Made by a program: the position numbers and the translations under genes. Of a stretch of DNA of 64,000 nt, positions 24,064 through 35,240 are shown piece after piece. The notes under the pieces are model-generated. The model was not told the DNA's origin. It was given only the letters and a program-made list of their open reading frames with translations, and ran no database searches. Source of the DNA: Mesostigma viride (Eukaryota > Streptophyta > Mesostigmatophyceae > Mesostigmatales > Mesostigmataceae); the NCBI GenBank assembly GCA_009746045.1, contig RPFO01000034.1:1334286-1398285 (forward strand). The letters are read 5' to 3'. Each line of letters starts with the position of its first letter. The first letter of the stretch is position 1.

Positions 24064-24108
24064 AAGGTCGGTCCATAGAGCGTGCCAGCGGACAGAGTCA
24101 AAAGCCTT
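24064..24108 (-). pseudogene. LINE RT fragment (palm motif A region)
   Basis: Minus-strand reading gives IKAFDSVRWHALW, the same as the RT segment near 43640-43690 (IKAFDSVLWDALW). It is cut at about 24050 by the GC-rich block and preceded on the minus strand by the AT-rich GAGGACTTATG module. Confidence 0.7.
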
Positions 24109-24184
24109 GATGAATGAATGAATTAATTAATAGACACGTGACTGCGTCACGTGAGCATAAGTCCTCAGTGGGAGGGGAACATGG

Positions 24185-24907
24185 GATGGAATGGATGGTA
24201 TAAGCTATCTAGGTCCTAGTTACAGGGATGTGGGCACCGCGGCCCGAATCGCTATGAATGCCATACTTGGTCACACGCGGAGCCCCCACAGGCTTGGGGG
24301 TGGTCTCCTTCATTACTACTTGCCATGATTCTATCCTTGCGCACCATCTGCCTCCATATTACAGACAAACCAGGAGGCTGCCCGGGGGTGAGCCCGTCAC
24401 GTCTAGTGTAGCACATGTCCATGCCGAGTCTATCACGAAATGTCCACGGGTGGCGGCCCTGCCGGGGGCACGCCAGGTTAGGACATATCGCCCAGGCTGG
24501 GCGGGCTTGGTGCCAGCTATAGTCTATCTGATGTATCTACCTGATCTGTGCGGGCCAGGTGCCCGGCTAGGCCCAGGCGCCTGTGCCTAATAATGTGGGA
24601 AACATAGGGCAAATCAGCGTACAAATCCGCATTACTAATCATTGTGCAAACCAAAGGGGATGTTAAGGGCCTGGCGCAGCATCTTGGTGACGGCGCCGTC
24701 GAGTCGTTGCTCCAGCTCCTGCGTCAGTGCCCACGTCTCGGCGCCGTAGGTCAGGATCGTCAGAATGACGACCTTGAAGAGGTCACGCTTGACGATCCGG
24801 GGTAGGGCGGGGTTGCTCCACCAGCGGCGGTGGTCATGGAGGTGCGCCCACTCCATGCCGATCCGTGTCGTCATGTCGTCCTCGCAGTCGGGAAGCCAAC
24901 TTGTCAC
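24185..24907 (-). pseudogene. LINE 3' fragment: RT C-terminus plus 3' UTR and tail
   Basis: The frame from 24905 down to 24635 encodes the intact C-terminal end of LINE ORF2: WLPDCEDDMTTRIGMEWAHL, then VVILTILTYGAETWALTQEL and MLRQALNIPFGLHND before the stop. The 3' UTR (24620-24200) matches the copies at 12970-13330, 14190-14440 and 45640-45905. It ends in a CCATCCATTCCATCCC tail at 24165-24190. The copy is strongly 5'-truncated, as usual for LINEs. Confidence 0.8.
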
Positions 24908-25009
24908 GGACGCGAGCTATGTCATCCGGACGCCCACTATGCACAAGACCAGTGACGTGCGCAAGGAATTTGTTTTCTGCGCATTTTCGACAAAGGCTAG
25001 TGACCGGGG

Positions 25010-25262
25010 GGGGGGACACTAGCACTTGCAGCGTAGGGTCAGGGGCAGGCGCGCCGGGCCAGGCACAGTCGGGCGCGCAGCATAAGAGCGGACAAAAGTG
25101 TACGTGCGCGCGCGCCGGGCCAGGCACAGCTGGGCGCGCAGCACTGACGTACTTGAGCGGACGGCAGCACAAGTGCGCAGCGTCGAGAGGATCATACGCG
25201 AGTTAGTGGACAGCTGGAGCTGGAGCTGGAGCTGCATGGAGCTGGAGCTGGAGCTGCAGCTG
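25010..25262. repeat. ~65-bp tandem duplication and (GGAGCT)n
   Basis: GCGCGCCGGGCCAGGCACAG occurs twice (about 25048 and 25109), each followed by a GGGCGCGCAGCA segment. A short GGAGCT/GGAGCTGC repeat spans 25213-25260. No gene is seen between 24910 and 26400. Confidence 0.7.
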
Positions 25263-25419
25263 GACTGCTGGACTTCAACAGCGCCCAGGCTATTGACAGG
25301 CCAGGTGTCTTTGTGGTGTAGAATAGCGGGTCAACGTTATGAGGACTGGACAGAAAATGGAAAAGGACAATTTGCGGTGCGGAGCCAGATCGCTGGAATG
25401 AATGCGAAATCGCTGGCAG

Positions 25420-26453
25420 CCCTACAAAGGGATTTCTTCTAGAAAGGAAAGATTAGAAGCAATGTTTGCTGGGCCACTCACACGCAAGGTGTGAGCGTGC
25501 AGATTGTTTGAAGGATATTATGCTTCGACCTTGGTGGTCGTGACTAAATGCCGGACATTCCCAGGGACAGAAATGCCGGAGCCTCTAGGAGATGAGATCG
25601 GCAACAGGGTAGCAATTTAGATTTGTCGGGATGCCTTCCTGTTTTTGTTGGCATGTGTGGTAGTAAGCCAGGACGGCAACTGGAATGCGGTTTCTGTTTG
25701 CATGGTTCAGGCAGCAAGATAGTTTTGGCATTCCTGGCTGGACTGACAAGTGTGGCGTGTGTCATGCGTGTGGCATGACGAATGGTTTGGTTCATAGTCG
25801 AAGAGGACTCTCACGTAGCGTGTAGTCTCTTCGAGTCTCTCGTTAGTGGCCTTCGTGTTTCTCCCTTTCCTTGGGAGCAAGGCCGGTAGCATGTCATGGA
25901 GCGCTGCCTAACTGCGGGCTCGTGAGCATGGAGTGCATCGATATTGAGACTATCAACGTGTTGTAATTGTATTAACTTTCTCAATAAATTCCGCATGTGC
26001 GGCTTCATCATCAGACTGTGCAAAGTGTGTGTTGTGAAAGCATTATTCTATAGCAGGGGAGGCAATAAGGTGGTCATCAGGCACGAGGGACAGTTCCTTG
26101 TCCTCGGCTGAGAGCCCTCCTTTCGTTACTCGAAGAGACTACCCGGTAGTCTGCTTCCTTCTGTTCGAAGCCAAGACGTTGGCTTTAGTGTTTATCAACC
26201 ATCAGCAGTACAGGGAACGGCCTGGCTGACAGTTTGTAAAGGAAGTGTCTTGAGACAGATTTTAAGAAAATAGAACTAGCCAGAATTTGCTGGCTCTTGT
26301 CTTTTTCTGGCAGGCTAGTCGAGTCGTTATCCTTGACGCCTGTTATAAAGCCTTTGGTTGTTGCTTCTTCTCAGCGAAACCTAGGCTTGTTGGTTCTTGT
26401 TTTGCCCATCGGTCAGCTGGTGCATGCCACTGACGCGAGCGCAGACTCGAGCC
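25420..26453 (+). other. Region upstream of gypsy gag (possible LTR/leader)
   Basis: No long open frame. It lies immediately 5' of the gag start and probably includes the 5' LTR and leader. This cannot be shown, because the retrotransposon is truncated at its 3' end in this window and there is no second LTR for comparison. TGGTGCATGCC at 26420 could be a primer-binding site (TGG start), but this is weak. Confidence 0.3.
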
Positions 26454-28200
26454 ATGGCGGATGCAAATAGAGCAGATGCCGACACGTCCGCTCCGGGGTC
26501 GAATGGCGGGATTCCTCCCGCCGTACCCGCAGTGGGTGAGAGTCGCGACCAAGAAGCGCCGCTGAGTATGGTGGCGCTGTTCGCGCAGATGCAAGCGCAG
26601 ATGCAGCAACAGTCGCAACAGTTGCAGCAGCAACTGGCGCTGCAGATGCGGGAAGTGACCGACAGATTGGTGGCCGTAGAGGGTCGTCATCTGCAGTCCA
26701 CACCATGGGACGGGCAGGCATCGATGCCGGGCCCCAGTGGTGTTGCCGCGGAGCCGAGGGAGCGGGACCAGCCGCCAACCTCAGGTAATGCGGCGGGAAG
26801 GGCTCGATGGAACCGGGGGTTTTGGCTGGGTCGCTAACCCAACACGACTTGCTTGGTGAGGCGGATGGTCAGCCACGGGGCGAGTATACGCTGGCGCCCA
26901 GGCGCCTGCCTTTCGATCAAGCGCGAGACGGATTGCACGAGGAGAACGGGGCAGGGCTGGCGCGCGCGATGGACCCACGCAGGGGTGCACCAGGACGCAT
27001 GCTGCCAGGCGGGGTCTCAATTCCGTTTGGGCGAGGCGGTGGGGCGCTGACCGGCGGGTCGACTGCACGGTGGTCAAGTGTGCCAATCGGGCGCATTCCG
27101 CCCATGGAGGACATAACCACGCCGCTGGCTTTCCGAGTACGGGAGGCAGCACGCCCAAGCACGCTGGCGCAGGGACGCGCAGCTCAGCGACCGCCGGAGG
27201 ATGCCGATGGGGTGCAGTACCCGCAAAGGGTGCGCCTCATACCTGAAGGCGCGAAGATGCCCACCCTACCACGGGTGGACATGCGCGAGAAGTTCTCCAC
27301 AACCGGCAATCTGGCCACGCTGGCGCAGGCCTACAACGCGTACAAGTCATGGATTGATCTGCAATACATGACTACGCAAGGCGCTGTAATGCATGAGTTT
27401 GTGATGAACAACATGCATTTCTTCTTTCACGGCCTTACGCTGAGGCGAGTGGCTAGGCTGGTGGAGCAGTGGAGAGAGGTCTCGCTGTACACGCGTCACA
27501 CGGACGTGTGGTTCGGCTTCGACGGGCGTGGCCAGCCCGACTATGACAACATCATGTATGGTGTCGACCCTGCCGAGGAACTGTGGGGCCTCCTTCGCCA
27601 GGAATACCCGGTGGAGACCATCAAGGCAGAGCGTGAGTGGCGCAGTTTCAAGATAGCCGAGGGTGAAACCCCGGAGCAATCTTACGAGCGCCTCATGGAG
27701 TTCGCCGGCGAAGTGGAGGACTGGTCCGAAAAGCTGGCGTGTCAGAAATGGCTGCAAGCGCTAGGCTCCAAGGAGATGGAGCTGCCCACGCCGCCCAACG
27801 GCCAGCCGTGGCGATTGCGGTCACTGTGCATTGAGGTCAGGGCCATGATGCGACGACACGCGCAAGGCCGGATCTCGGTAAGCACGGTGGTGGCCGAGCT
27901 GCAGGCCAAGGTCGACGCGCTGACCAAGGCCAAGTCGGGTGAGTCGTCTGCCACAAGACAAGCGCGCCCGCAAGGCGGCCACGGTGCTAGCAGGAACCAA
28001 GGGGGGTCTCGCAACGCCTCATCGCATGATGCAACCCAGGGTAACGCCGCTGGCGGCAACAAGGACGCTGCCGCCCCGACGCGAGCTGGGGGGGCACGTC
28101 CTCACAGACGGGTAGGACGGATGCGCGCAAATCGGGCTGCTTCCTGTGCGGTCAGGATGGGCACATCAAACGTGATTGTCCCAAGGCGTGTAAGAAGTCA
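26454..28200 (+). pseudogene. gag: Ty3/gypsy gag
   Basis: The likely start is the ATG at 26454 (MADANRADADTSAPGSNG), followed by a Gln-rich coiled-coil stretch (AQMQAQMQQQSQQLQQQ). A one-base shift near 26810 moves to the main frame (26807-28090). This holds a capsid-like retrotransposon gag domain around 27290-27800 (YNAYKSWIDLQYMTTQG, then PEQSYERLMEFAGEVEDW) and a Gln/Asn/Ser-rich linker. A second shift in the G run at 28087-28094 brings in the nucleocapsid knuckle at 28138-28180, CFLCGQDGHIKRDC, a canonical CX2CX4HX4C. Gag forms the particle that packages element RNA. The two shifts at G runs may be decay or sequencing indels. Confidence 0.8.
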
Positions 28201-28235
28201 CACCCGGCAACGGTCCGCACCCATCTGGCGGGGCA

Positions 28236-29690
28236 GTGCCCAGCGCCGGGGGTGCACTTTGCGGACGTGGAGGACAAGAAGGTGGACGCGGGGGTGGTCA
28301 TCATTCAGCCGACGGGCGAGGCGGGGGGCGTGAAAGGGAGGATGGGGGATCGCAGGTTCAATACAGGGACGAGGACTTCTGGCGGCCAGCCGACGTGATG
28401 GCGTTGGACATCCACGCAGTTGGCGCGCGAGGGAAGCAAGCACGTGCACCACCGTCGTTTCAGGTGGGGCAGCCAAGTGAGACTGTGGGGCAGTTGCCTC
28501 AGTCCTTTCGCATGGCTCCCGCTCGGACCGGCTCCACCCTGGAACACGACAATCCTGCTGGGGCAGAGCAGCGGCGCAGGTTGTTGCCATTATACCCTAT
28601 GCCGTCAATCGTGGACACGCCGGCATACACTCCCCGGCAAGTGGTCGAGTGGTTCGGTCAGCGGGCCGTGGAGGTGCTCGGGTCGCATGCGTCAGAGATA
28701 CAGCGGTACGCTGACACAATGGATGCCCGTAGGTTGCACAACGCTGAGACAGCCACATTTGTTGGGCATCGCCCTGTATCGGCTTCGGTAGTCGTGGGTC
28801 ATGTCGCTCATGGTGTCTTGGACAACGCGCAGCGGGCGTGCGTATAGTGCCTAGGGCACCCACTGTCACCTCATATCCGGATGGTGAGCCAGCAATGGCG
28901 TTTCAGGCGCAGGGGCACGGGGAGCCCCTGAGCAACGTGGTCTACAGTACTGACCATGAATTGGTCGTGAAACTGGACAGCGGGGCCCAGCCACTCGTTA
29001 TCATGCAGTGCTCGGCTGGCCCAGTTGCTCAACCTAACCAGGGAGAATGGCGGGCTGCGGGACAGTCATGTGTCCGTGGCGGGCTGGCAGGGCCCTGCCG
29101 CTATAAACCCTTTGCCATGACTGCGGTCCAGGTAATGGTCATCCTCAACCCGCTCAGGCCATCCGACATGGCCTGCATCCCTGTGAATGCCCTTGTGACC
29201 GAGCAGTCATCGTATGACGTGCTGGTCGGCATGGAGGTCATGTTTCCCATGCGGCTCGAGGTACGCATGAGGGAGGGCCGCGCGGTGTACATCGTTGACA
29301 GAGACGGTGACGCCATGCGCCAAGCAAGCATCCCAGTGAGCTGCTACAGCTCGGACACTGGGGCAGTGCGTGTCTCGACGGTCAACCGGGTCGAGGGCTC
29401 GAGGCTGGGTTGCGCGACGCGGTGGTGGAGGTACGGATGGGGGAGGTCACGGCAGCTGGGGGGGCTGTGCGTGATAAGCATCGGCCGTGCATCCCAACAG
29501 CGCTGGTGGGACGGGCCTCATTGCAGAGCACGTGGGCGGCGCGACAGCAGCCGCAAGCGCGGCAGGCCCTTTTGCGTCAGCACGTCACCAACGCGGTGCG
29601 GCAGCAACAACTCTCTCATCCCCCGGCCGCGGCAATCGCAGTCACAAGTGGCTGTCGCGACAACCGAAGGTAACTTCTGTGCCGATGTTG
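28236..29690 (+). pseudogene. Ty3/gypsy linker and retropepsin-like protease
   Basis: 28340-28847 is a plausible linker in one frame (WRPADVMALDIHAVGARG, later TPRQVVEWFGQRAVEVLG). After a shift near 28845 the protease domain reads VVYSTDHELVVKLDSGAQPL, with the catalytic-type D-S-G at 28974-28982, and about 240 bases later SYDVLVGMEVMFPMRLEV. This corresponds to the conserved C-terminal part of retropepsins (DVLVGM resembling the usual I-L-G-M). The protease processes the Gag-Pol polyprotein. The following 29350-29690 is frame-scrambled. Confidence 0.7.
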
Positions 29691-29699
29691 TGGCAGAGT

Positions 29700-29865
29700 C
29701 GCGGGTCTTGTCTGAAGGGGTTGTATTGCTAGAATTGTTTGCTGCATGGGATGGGAGGGGGGCTGGCTGGCTTTCTCGCTGCAGGCGGTACGTGCCACAC
29801 GTTGATCGCCGTAGAGCCGTCTCCTACCGCTCGGGCAGTGTATAGGCATCACTGTGCCCAGCTGT
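29700..29865 (+). pseudogene. DNA methyltransferase domain, N-terminal part (motifs I-II)
   Basis: Reading VVLLELFA, then after a one-base shift near 29745 GMGGGLAGFLAAGG and TLIAVEPSPTARAVYRHHC. This is the S-adenosylmethionine-binding motif I (ELFAG-GG-AGF) and the acidic motif II position (AVE) of C5-cytosine methyltransferases. The domain stops at CAGCTGT where element X is inserted (TGT at 29863-29865 is the target duplication). The reading resumes in the same frame at 39484. In the C5-MTase family, motif I contacts the methyl donor. Confidence 0.8.
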
Positions 29866-29939
29866 GAGGGGATTCATAAGTGTTTGCTCAATTTCATAAA
29901 TTTTACTCAATTTTTCCACATGTGATTAAACCCTTATAT

Positions 29940-30460
29940 TTGTCAATAAAGCAGGAATCATCCAGCCTTCAGACCATGAAAATAGACCACCCACAAAAAT
30001 TGGGCTCATTCTGAGCTCAAATGGTGACATGTGACAGCATACATGTGCAGTTTTTCGTCATTTTCCCCCTTTTCTTACATGAAACAAATATGAACAGTGG
30101 ACAAATTAACTCATATCAGGCTGGATTCTTGCAGGCAGCATTTATACCATGAAAATAGACCACCCACAAAAAATTGGGCTCATTCTGAGCTCAAATGGTG
30201 ACATGTGACAGCATACATGTGCAGTTTTTCGTCATTTTCCCCCTTTTCTTACATGAAACAAATATGAACAGTGGACAAATGAACTCATATCAGGCTGGGT
30301 TCTTGCAGGCAGCATCTAGACCATAAAAATAGACCACCCACAAAAATTGGGCTCATTCTGAGCTCAAATGGTGACATGTGACAGCATACATGTGCAGTTT
30401 TTCGTCATTTTCACCCTTTTCTTACATGAAACAAATATGAACAGCACTTGAACAAATGAA
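29940..30460 (-). repeat. Left array of 173-bp repeats of element X
   Basis: Three units, inverted relative to 34080-34892. Landmarks in each are GACCATGAAAATAGACCACC, TTGGGCTCATTCTGAGCTCA and CATACATGTGCAGTTTTTCG, and units begin with CTTGCAGGCAGCAT (near 30133 and 30303). They form the inner, much longer part of the element's inverted ends. Confidence 0.9.
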
Positions 30461-31254
30461 CGCTTATTTAGAACGACGCGGTTGCGGATGACATCCGGAA
30501 CCTTGTTCTTGACGTGCGCCCAGGCCGCCAGCTGCGCGGAACAGCTCAAGAAATATATATTAAAGGACGGTGACGCCCGGGAAGCACCCAGCCTTGCGGC
30601 AAAAGTAAAATATGGCTCGCGCTCGCCGTGGTTTTCGCCAGGCGTGACTGCGATATCACGACGAAAAAATGGAGACTCTTTGACCCATCTAACTGCCCAG
30701 GTCCCTCTGTTGCCCGGGTCGCCCATTAGCCCAGAAGCGTACCATAACCCATACTCGCGATATCCGCAGCTACTGGGCGGAAAAAGAAATTGTAAAACCG
30801 AACAGCATACTGACCTATCATGCCATCTACGTAGCTTCCAGAATTTCTTCACCGTTGCCAAAATCCGTTCATGAACAATATTTTCGACGTACACAAAGCA
30901 CCTGCACGTCAATCTCCCCTGACATTGGTTATCTGCCCCATCTTCATGATCTAACACGCAAACACCTAAAGTATTTGCATAACACAGGCGTTTTGCCCTC
31001 TGGTTCTCAGTTTCACTCATTGCCATATCATATTATGCAGGCACGTTTTGGTAAACAATCGCCGGCGACGTTGGTTTTGTTCGTGCGCGCACAAAGTAAT
31101 TACCGGTAGTGCTTGGCAGGCTGTACGCACCTGCAGCCGCGCGCGCGCAAAGACGACGGTCACTGTGCTTTGTTCATTCAAATGCCATTTGCATGCGAGG
31201 CTCGGACAACACCGCGGACTGTTTGAATCAGAATTTTTTCACTTTTGGATGGTC

Positions 31255-32035
31255 CTTCGTTTCTCGCATGTTCAGCCCAGTTCAGGTTGTACGGTCAGTG
31301 TTGGGGGTCGGTGCATGGGTTCTCAATGGAATTCTCAATGGAATGCCGCAACAGCCCATTTTCATTGAGAATGCAAGTCCTTTTCGCATGTTCAGCCCAG
31401 TTCAGGCTGTACGGTCAGTGTTGGGGGTCGGTGAATGGGTTCTCAATGGAATTCTCAATGGAATGCCGCAACAGCCCATTTTCATTGAGAATGCAAGACC
31501 TTTTTGCATGTTCAGCCCAGTTCAGGCTGTACGGTCAGTGTTGGGGGTCGGTGAATGGGTTCTCAATGGAATTCTCAATGGAATGCCGCAACAGCCCATT
31601 TTCATTGAGAATGCAAGTCCTTTTCGCATGTTCAGCCCAGTTCAGGCTGTACGGTCAGTGTTGGGGGTCGTTGAATGAGTTCTCAATGGAATTCTCAATG
31701 GAATGCCGCAACAGCCCATTTTCATTGAGAATGCAAGTACTTTTCGCATGTTCAGCCCAGTTCAGGCTGTATGGTCAGTGTTGGGGGTCGGTGAATGAGT
31801 TCTCAATGGAATTCTCAATGGAATGCCGCAACAGCCCATTTTCATTGAGAATGCAAGTCCTTTTCGCATGTTCAGCCCAAGTCAGGCTGTACGGTCAGTG
31901 TTGGGGGTCGGTGAATGAGTTCTGAATGGAATTCTCAATGGAATGCCGTTACAGCCCATTTTCATTGAGAATGCAAGACCTTTTCGTATGTTCTGGCTGT
32001 ACGGTCAGTGTTGGGGGTCGGTGAATGAATTCTGC
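31255..32035 (+). repeat. 120-bp minisatellite, 6.5 copies, open frame throughout
   Basis: Exact 120-base period (copies start at 31261, 31381, 31501, 31621, 31741, 31861, 31981). Unit length is a multiple of three, so frames persist. One frame repeats MFSPVQAVRSVLGVGEWVLN (to a stop at 31678), and another stays open to 31925 with MEFSMECRNSPFSLRMQ. Each unit has the hairpin pair TTCTCAATG / CATTGAGAA and a 13-base internal duplication. Whether it is translated is unknown. It could be part of a transposon protein or merely a satellite. Confidence 0.85.
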
Positions 32036-32652
32036 ATGAATGGAACTTTCATACGCCGCGCTGAGTCGGTGGAAGATCGAGCCACAAAAGAGGCAGGAGA
32101 GGCATCATTGGGAGAGGCGTGCCAACCCCGAGCGAGACGATGGTGAGTTCGATCAAATTGGCTGATTGCAATAATTTTGCGGAGCTAGAATAATCGCTCG
32201 CGAGAGCTGCCATGGGCGGTCGTGAAGGTTCAGACTATTTGAGGCGCCGTGACGAATATGGTGGGGGGCGCTGGAATTGGATGTCGTTGGACATTGAAGA
32301 AGTCGACCCTTGACCCCTGGGCCCCCTGTTTTAGCCGCAGGGGATGAGGCAGCTTGCTGGCGAACGTTCGTCGGCGTTTTGGTGTTGCTGAGCCTCTTAC
32401 GTCCCGACCACCATGGGCCCGTGTCGTACAAGGGGACGGAATTTATGCCCAGGCAGTGTCGATTCCCCACGAGGCATACAAGGGCGTAGTAGACGGTGAT
32501 GACTTGCAGGTCGACCATCTCGATATCAGTGATGACGATGATGATCTAGATGGTGGGTGCCGTGAGGCTCGCACAACAGGATTAAAATCGTCTGCCTCGA
32601 CAGTACTTATTGAAATACGCTACAAATGCCGACGTGATCGCGGCAGTCGGAG

Positions 32653-33849
32653 TTGCAGCGCGGTCGGTGTTGTAAACGCCGATGCATCCAAGATCCCGAG
32701 AAAGCCCTGTCGTCGTTTGTAATCTGGGAGGCCGCCATTGCATTGGCGCAGCAAATATTGGGCCAACTACACTGTAGAGCGGAAATCCAGGCGCTGCGGC
32801 GACCCAATCAGAGCGGAGCAGGCCCGAGTGCCACCACTGACCTGGATGCGGAAACGCGTCTAGCATTGGAGGGTGCTCGTTGCTTCGTGCCGCTGGTTGA
32901 CCCCGTTGTCCACGCGGGGCGGCCCGCTAGCCCTGAGCACTGTGCGACGCGCAGAGGATGCAGCGGTCGCGCTAAAGCAAGCATCCGCTGCAGCATGGGA
33001 GGGCATCGAGGACGTGGGGAAGCCGATGATGTGTCAACATCCGGGGCTAAAGGATGCAGCTGCGATCTTCTGTGCAGCCCCCTAATGCCTTTCACTCCTT
33101 TGCTGTACGTGGTGGCCCGCAACATCACCGGCGACTTATCGCCAGACGCCGTGGTTGAACTTGAGTGCTACGGCTCGCACTCGTACACAACGCGGTTTTC
33201 GCCCTTCAGCCCGAGCTCGGCCCATTTCCCCCTGCCCGCCGCCACAAGGACAGGTACCCACACATTTTCAGTGAAGGCAAGCACAATCGTCTTGTCTTCG
33301 TGGCGTGCGGGGGGGGGCAAGGTGCGCCGGGTGGGCTTGACAAGCAGTGGCACATTGACGCAGCACACGAAGGATGCTGTTGTTGGGCTCTCGCTCGACT
33401 GGATTCAGTGGGATGGGTACGGAACCCCGGCGATGGCGGAGAAGACGGCGGTGGGACTTTTCAAATCGCGTGTCATGGACGTGCCAGAGCCGGAATGGTT
33501 GGTGGGGAGCCTGGTATGCAAGATATTTTCGGGCCCCAACTCGGGGGAGAAGCGGTATCATGGCCATGTGACGGCCTTTAGTAAGGAGCACGACATGGCC
33601 CATCTGCTATACTCCGATGGCGACGATGAAATAGTGGGATTTGATGAGGTGCAGGCTGCGCTTTGCGCATGCCCCGGTGTGCAGTTGCCAAATCTTCCAC
33701 CTGCGAGCATTGCGCGAGGGAAGGCGGACATTACTGAGTGCATTCGCAAGCAGGTCGCCCAGCGTTCCACGGCAATGAAGCAAGCCAAGGCCACCCCGCG
33801 CCACAAGCGCCGGCCTCCCATCATTCCTGATTCAGACTCTGATGACTAG
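32653..33849 (+). CDS. Element X protein with C-terminal Tudor-like domain
   Basis: A 398-codon frame. The N-terminal half may be partly mis-framed: an alternative frame at 32880-33085 (LSTVRRAEDAAVALKQASAA) is equally protein-like, so introns or shifts are likely. The C-terminal part is convincing: WLVGSLVCKIFSGPNSGEKR, YHGHVTAFSKEHDMAHLLYS, DGDDEIVGFDEVQAAL (about 33500-33660). This matches the pattern of Tudor-like domains of the plant PTM/DIR17 type (V-G-x-V-x-K-x-F, Y-x-DGD-x-E, EV). Such domains read histone tails or other chromatin marks. The end is basic then acidic (RHKRRPPIIPDSDSDD). It is the only clear ORF of element X and may be an accessory or targeting protein rather than the transposase. 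Confidence 0.55.
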   Translation: MQRGRCCKRRCIQDPEKALSSFVIWEAAIALAQQILGQLHCRAEIQALRRPNQSGAGPSATTDLDAETRLALEGARCFVPLVDPVVHAGRPASPEHCATRRGCSGRAKASIRCSMGGHRGRGEADDVSTSGAKGCSCDLLCSPLMPFTPLLYVVARNITGDLSPDAVVELECYGSHSYTTRFSPFSPSSAHFPLPAATRTGTHTFSVKASTIVLSSWRAGGGKVRRVGLTSSGTLTQHTKDAVVGLSLDWIQWDGYGTPAMAEKTAVGLFKSRVMDVPEPEWLVGSLVCKIFSGPNSGEKRYHGHVTAFSKEHDMAHLLYSDGDDEIVGFDEVQAALCACPGVQLPNLPPASIARGKADITECIRKQVAQRSTAMKQAKATPRHKRRPPIIPDSDSDD

Positions 33850-34079
33850 CCTTGCCGCATGTGGCTTTTAATTTTTCATGGCTGCCCTACCTTCTCGGTG
33901 CATGCTTTGCGGCTAGCAGCCTTGTGATCAACACATTCCGTGTCTTATGACCTTGGTTCATAGGTTTATTACATGTCCTTACAATTGGTAGAACATATAT
34001 CAAATGGGATAAAACCATATTTGGGTGAACAGGTTTCATGGCTCATGGCTCATCTATTTTTTTTCAATGGGATATGACG

Positions 34080-34892
34080 TAAAAGCTGGCAATGTGCATT
34101 TTCTAAATGCTGCCTGCAAGAATCCAACTTGATATGAGTTCATTTGTTCACTATTCATATTTGTTTCATGTAAGTTAACCGAGAAAATGACGAAAAACTG
34201 CACATGTATGCTGTCACATGTCACCATTTGAGCTCAGAATGAGCCCAATTTTTGTGGGTGGTCTATTTTCATGGTCTAGATGCTGCCTGCAAGAATCCAG
34301 CCTGAAATGAGTTCATTTGTTCACTATTCATATTTGTTTCATGTAAGAAAAGGGGGAAAATGACGAAAAACTGCACATGTATGCTGTCACATGTCACCAT
34401 TTGAGCTCAGAATGAGCCCAATTTTCGTGGGTGGTCTATTTTCATGGTATAAATGCTGCCTGCAAGAATCCAGCCTGATATGAGTTCATTTGTTCACTAT
34501 TCATATTTGTTTCATGTAAGAAAAGGGGGAAAATGACGAAAAACTGCACATGTATGCTGTCACATGTCACCATTTGAGCTCAGAATGAGCCCAATTTTCG
34601 TGGGTGGTCTATTTTCATGGTATAAATGCTGCCTGCAAGAATCCAGCCTGATATGAGTTCATTTGTCCACTATTCATATTTGTTTCATGTAAGAAAAGGG
34701 GGAAAATGACGAAAAACTGCACATGTATGCTGTCACATGTCACCATTTGAGCTCAGAATGAGCCCAATTTTTGTGGGTGGTCTATTTTCATGGTCTACAT
34801 GCTGCCTGCAACAGTCCAGCCTGAAATGAGTTCATTTGTCCACTATTCATATTTGTTTCATGTAAGAAAAGGGGGAAAATGACGAAAAACTG
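34080..34892 (+). repeat. Right array of 173-bp repeats of element X, interrupted
   Basis: Units start at ATGCTGCCTGCAAGAATCCA near 34109, 34281, 34454, 34627 and 34800. The last is broken after AAAAACTG by the CACTA element and resumes at 39298 with TGCACATGTATGCTG, running to about 39400 before the terminal inverted repeat. Period 173, high identity. Confidence 0.92.
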
Positions 34893-34904
34893 CACTAGGA
34901 ACTC

Positions 34905-35240
34905 GGCTTTGAGAATGGGTGAGAAATTGTGAGAAAAAGGGTGAGAAAGGTGAGAAAAAGGGTGAGAAATGGGTGAGAATGGGTGAGAAAGGTGAGAAAA
35001 AAGGGTGAGAATGGGGTGAGAATGGGTGAGAAAACACGTTTCTCACCCGGGTGAGATTGCCCCAAAAAGGTGAAAAAAGGGGAAAAACGTGAGAAAAATC
35101 TCAAAAAACAGGACATGAGATAAGTGAGAAAAACGGGAGGTGTGAAACGTGAGAAAAGTGAGAAAATCAGGACGTGAGAAAAGTGAGAAAAGTGAGAAAA
35201 ACAGGACGTGAGAAAAGTGAGAAAAGTGAGAAAACACAGC
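34905..35240. repeat. Left subterminal GTGAGAAA repeats of CACTA-2
   Basis: More than 25 copies of GTGAGAA(A), mostly direct, with GGACGTGAGAAAAGTGAGAA repeated near the inner edge. 35240-36040 contains three ~50-base near-repeats around GTTATGGCGTTATGACATCT and otherwise nothing recognised. Confidence 0.85.

Noticed and set aside
26410-26440. tRNA primer-binding site of the gypsy element
   Set aside because: TGGTGCATGCC begins like a PBS, but no matching tRNA end could be confirmed and there is no second LTR to define the boundary.
30364-31026. 220-codon minus-strand ORF
   Set aside because: It begins in unique sequence and ends inside the 173-bp repeats, shows no domain, and its composition is not convincingly protein-like; not listed as a gene.
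29940-34892. Regular repeat-spacer pattern considered as a CRISPR array
   Set aside because: Units are 173 bp with no short repeat/unique spacer alternation, the arrays are inverted at both ends of a transposon, and the genome is eukaryotic.
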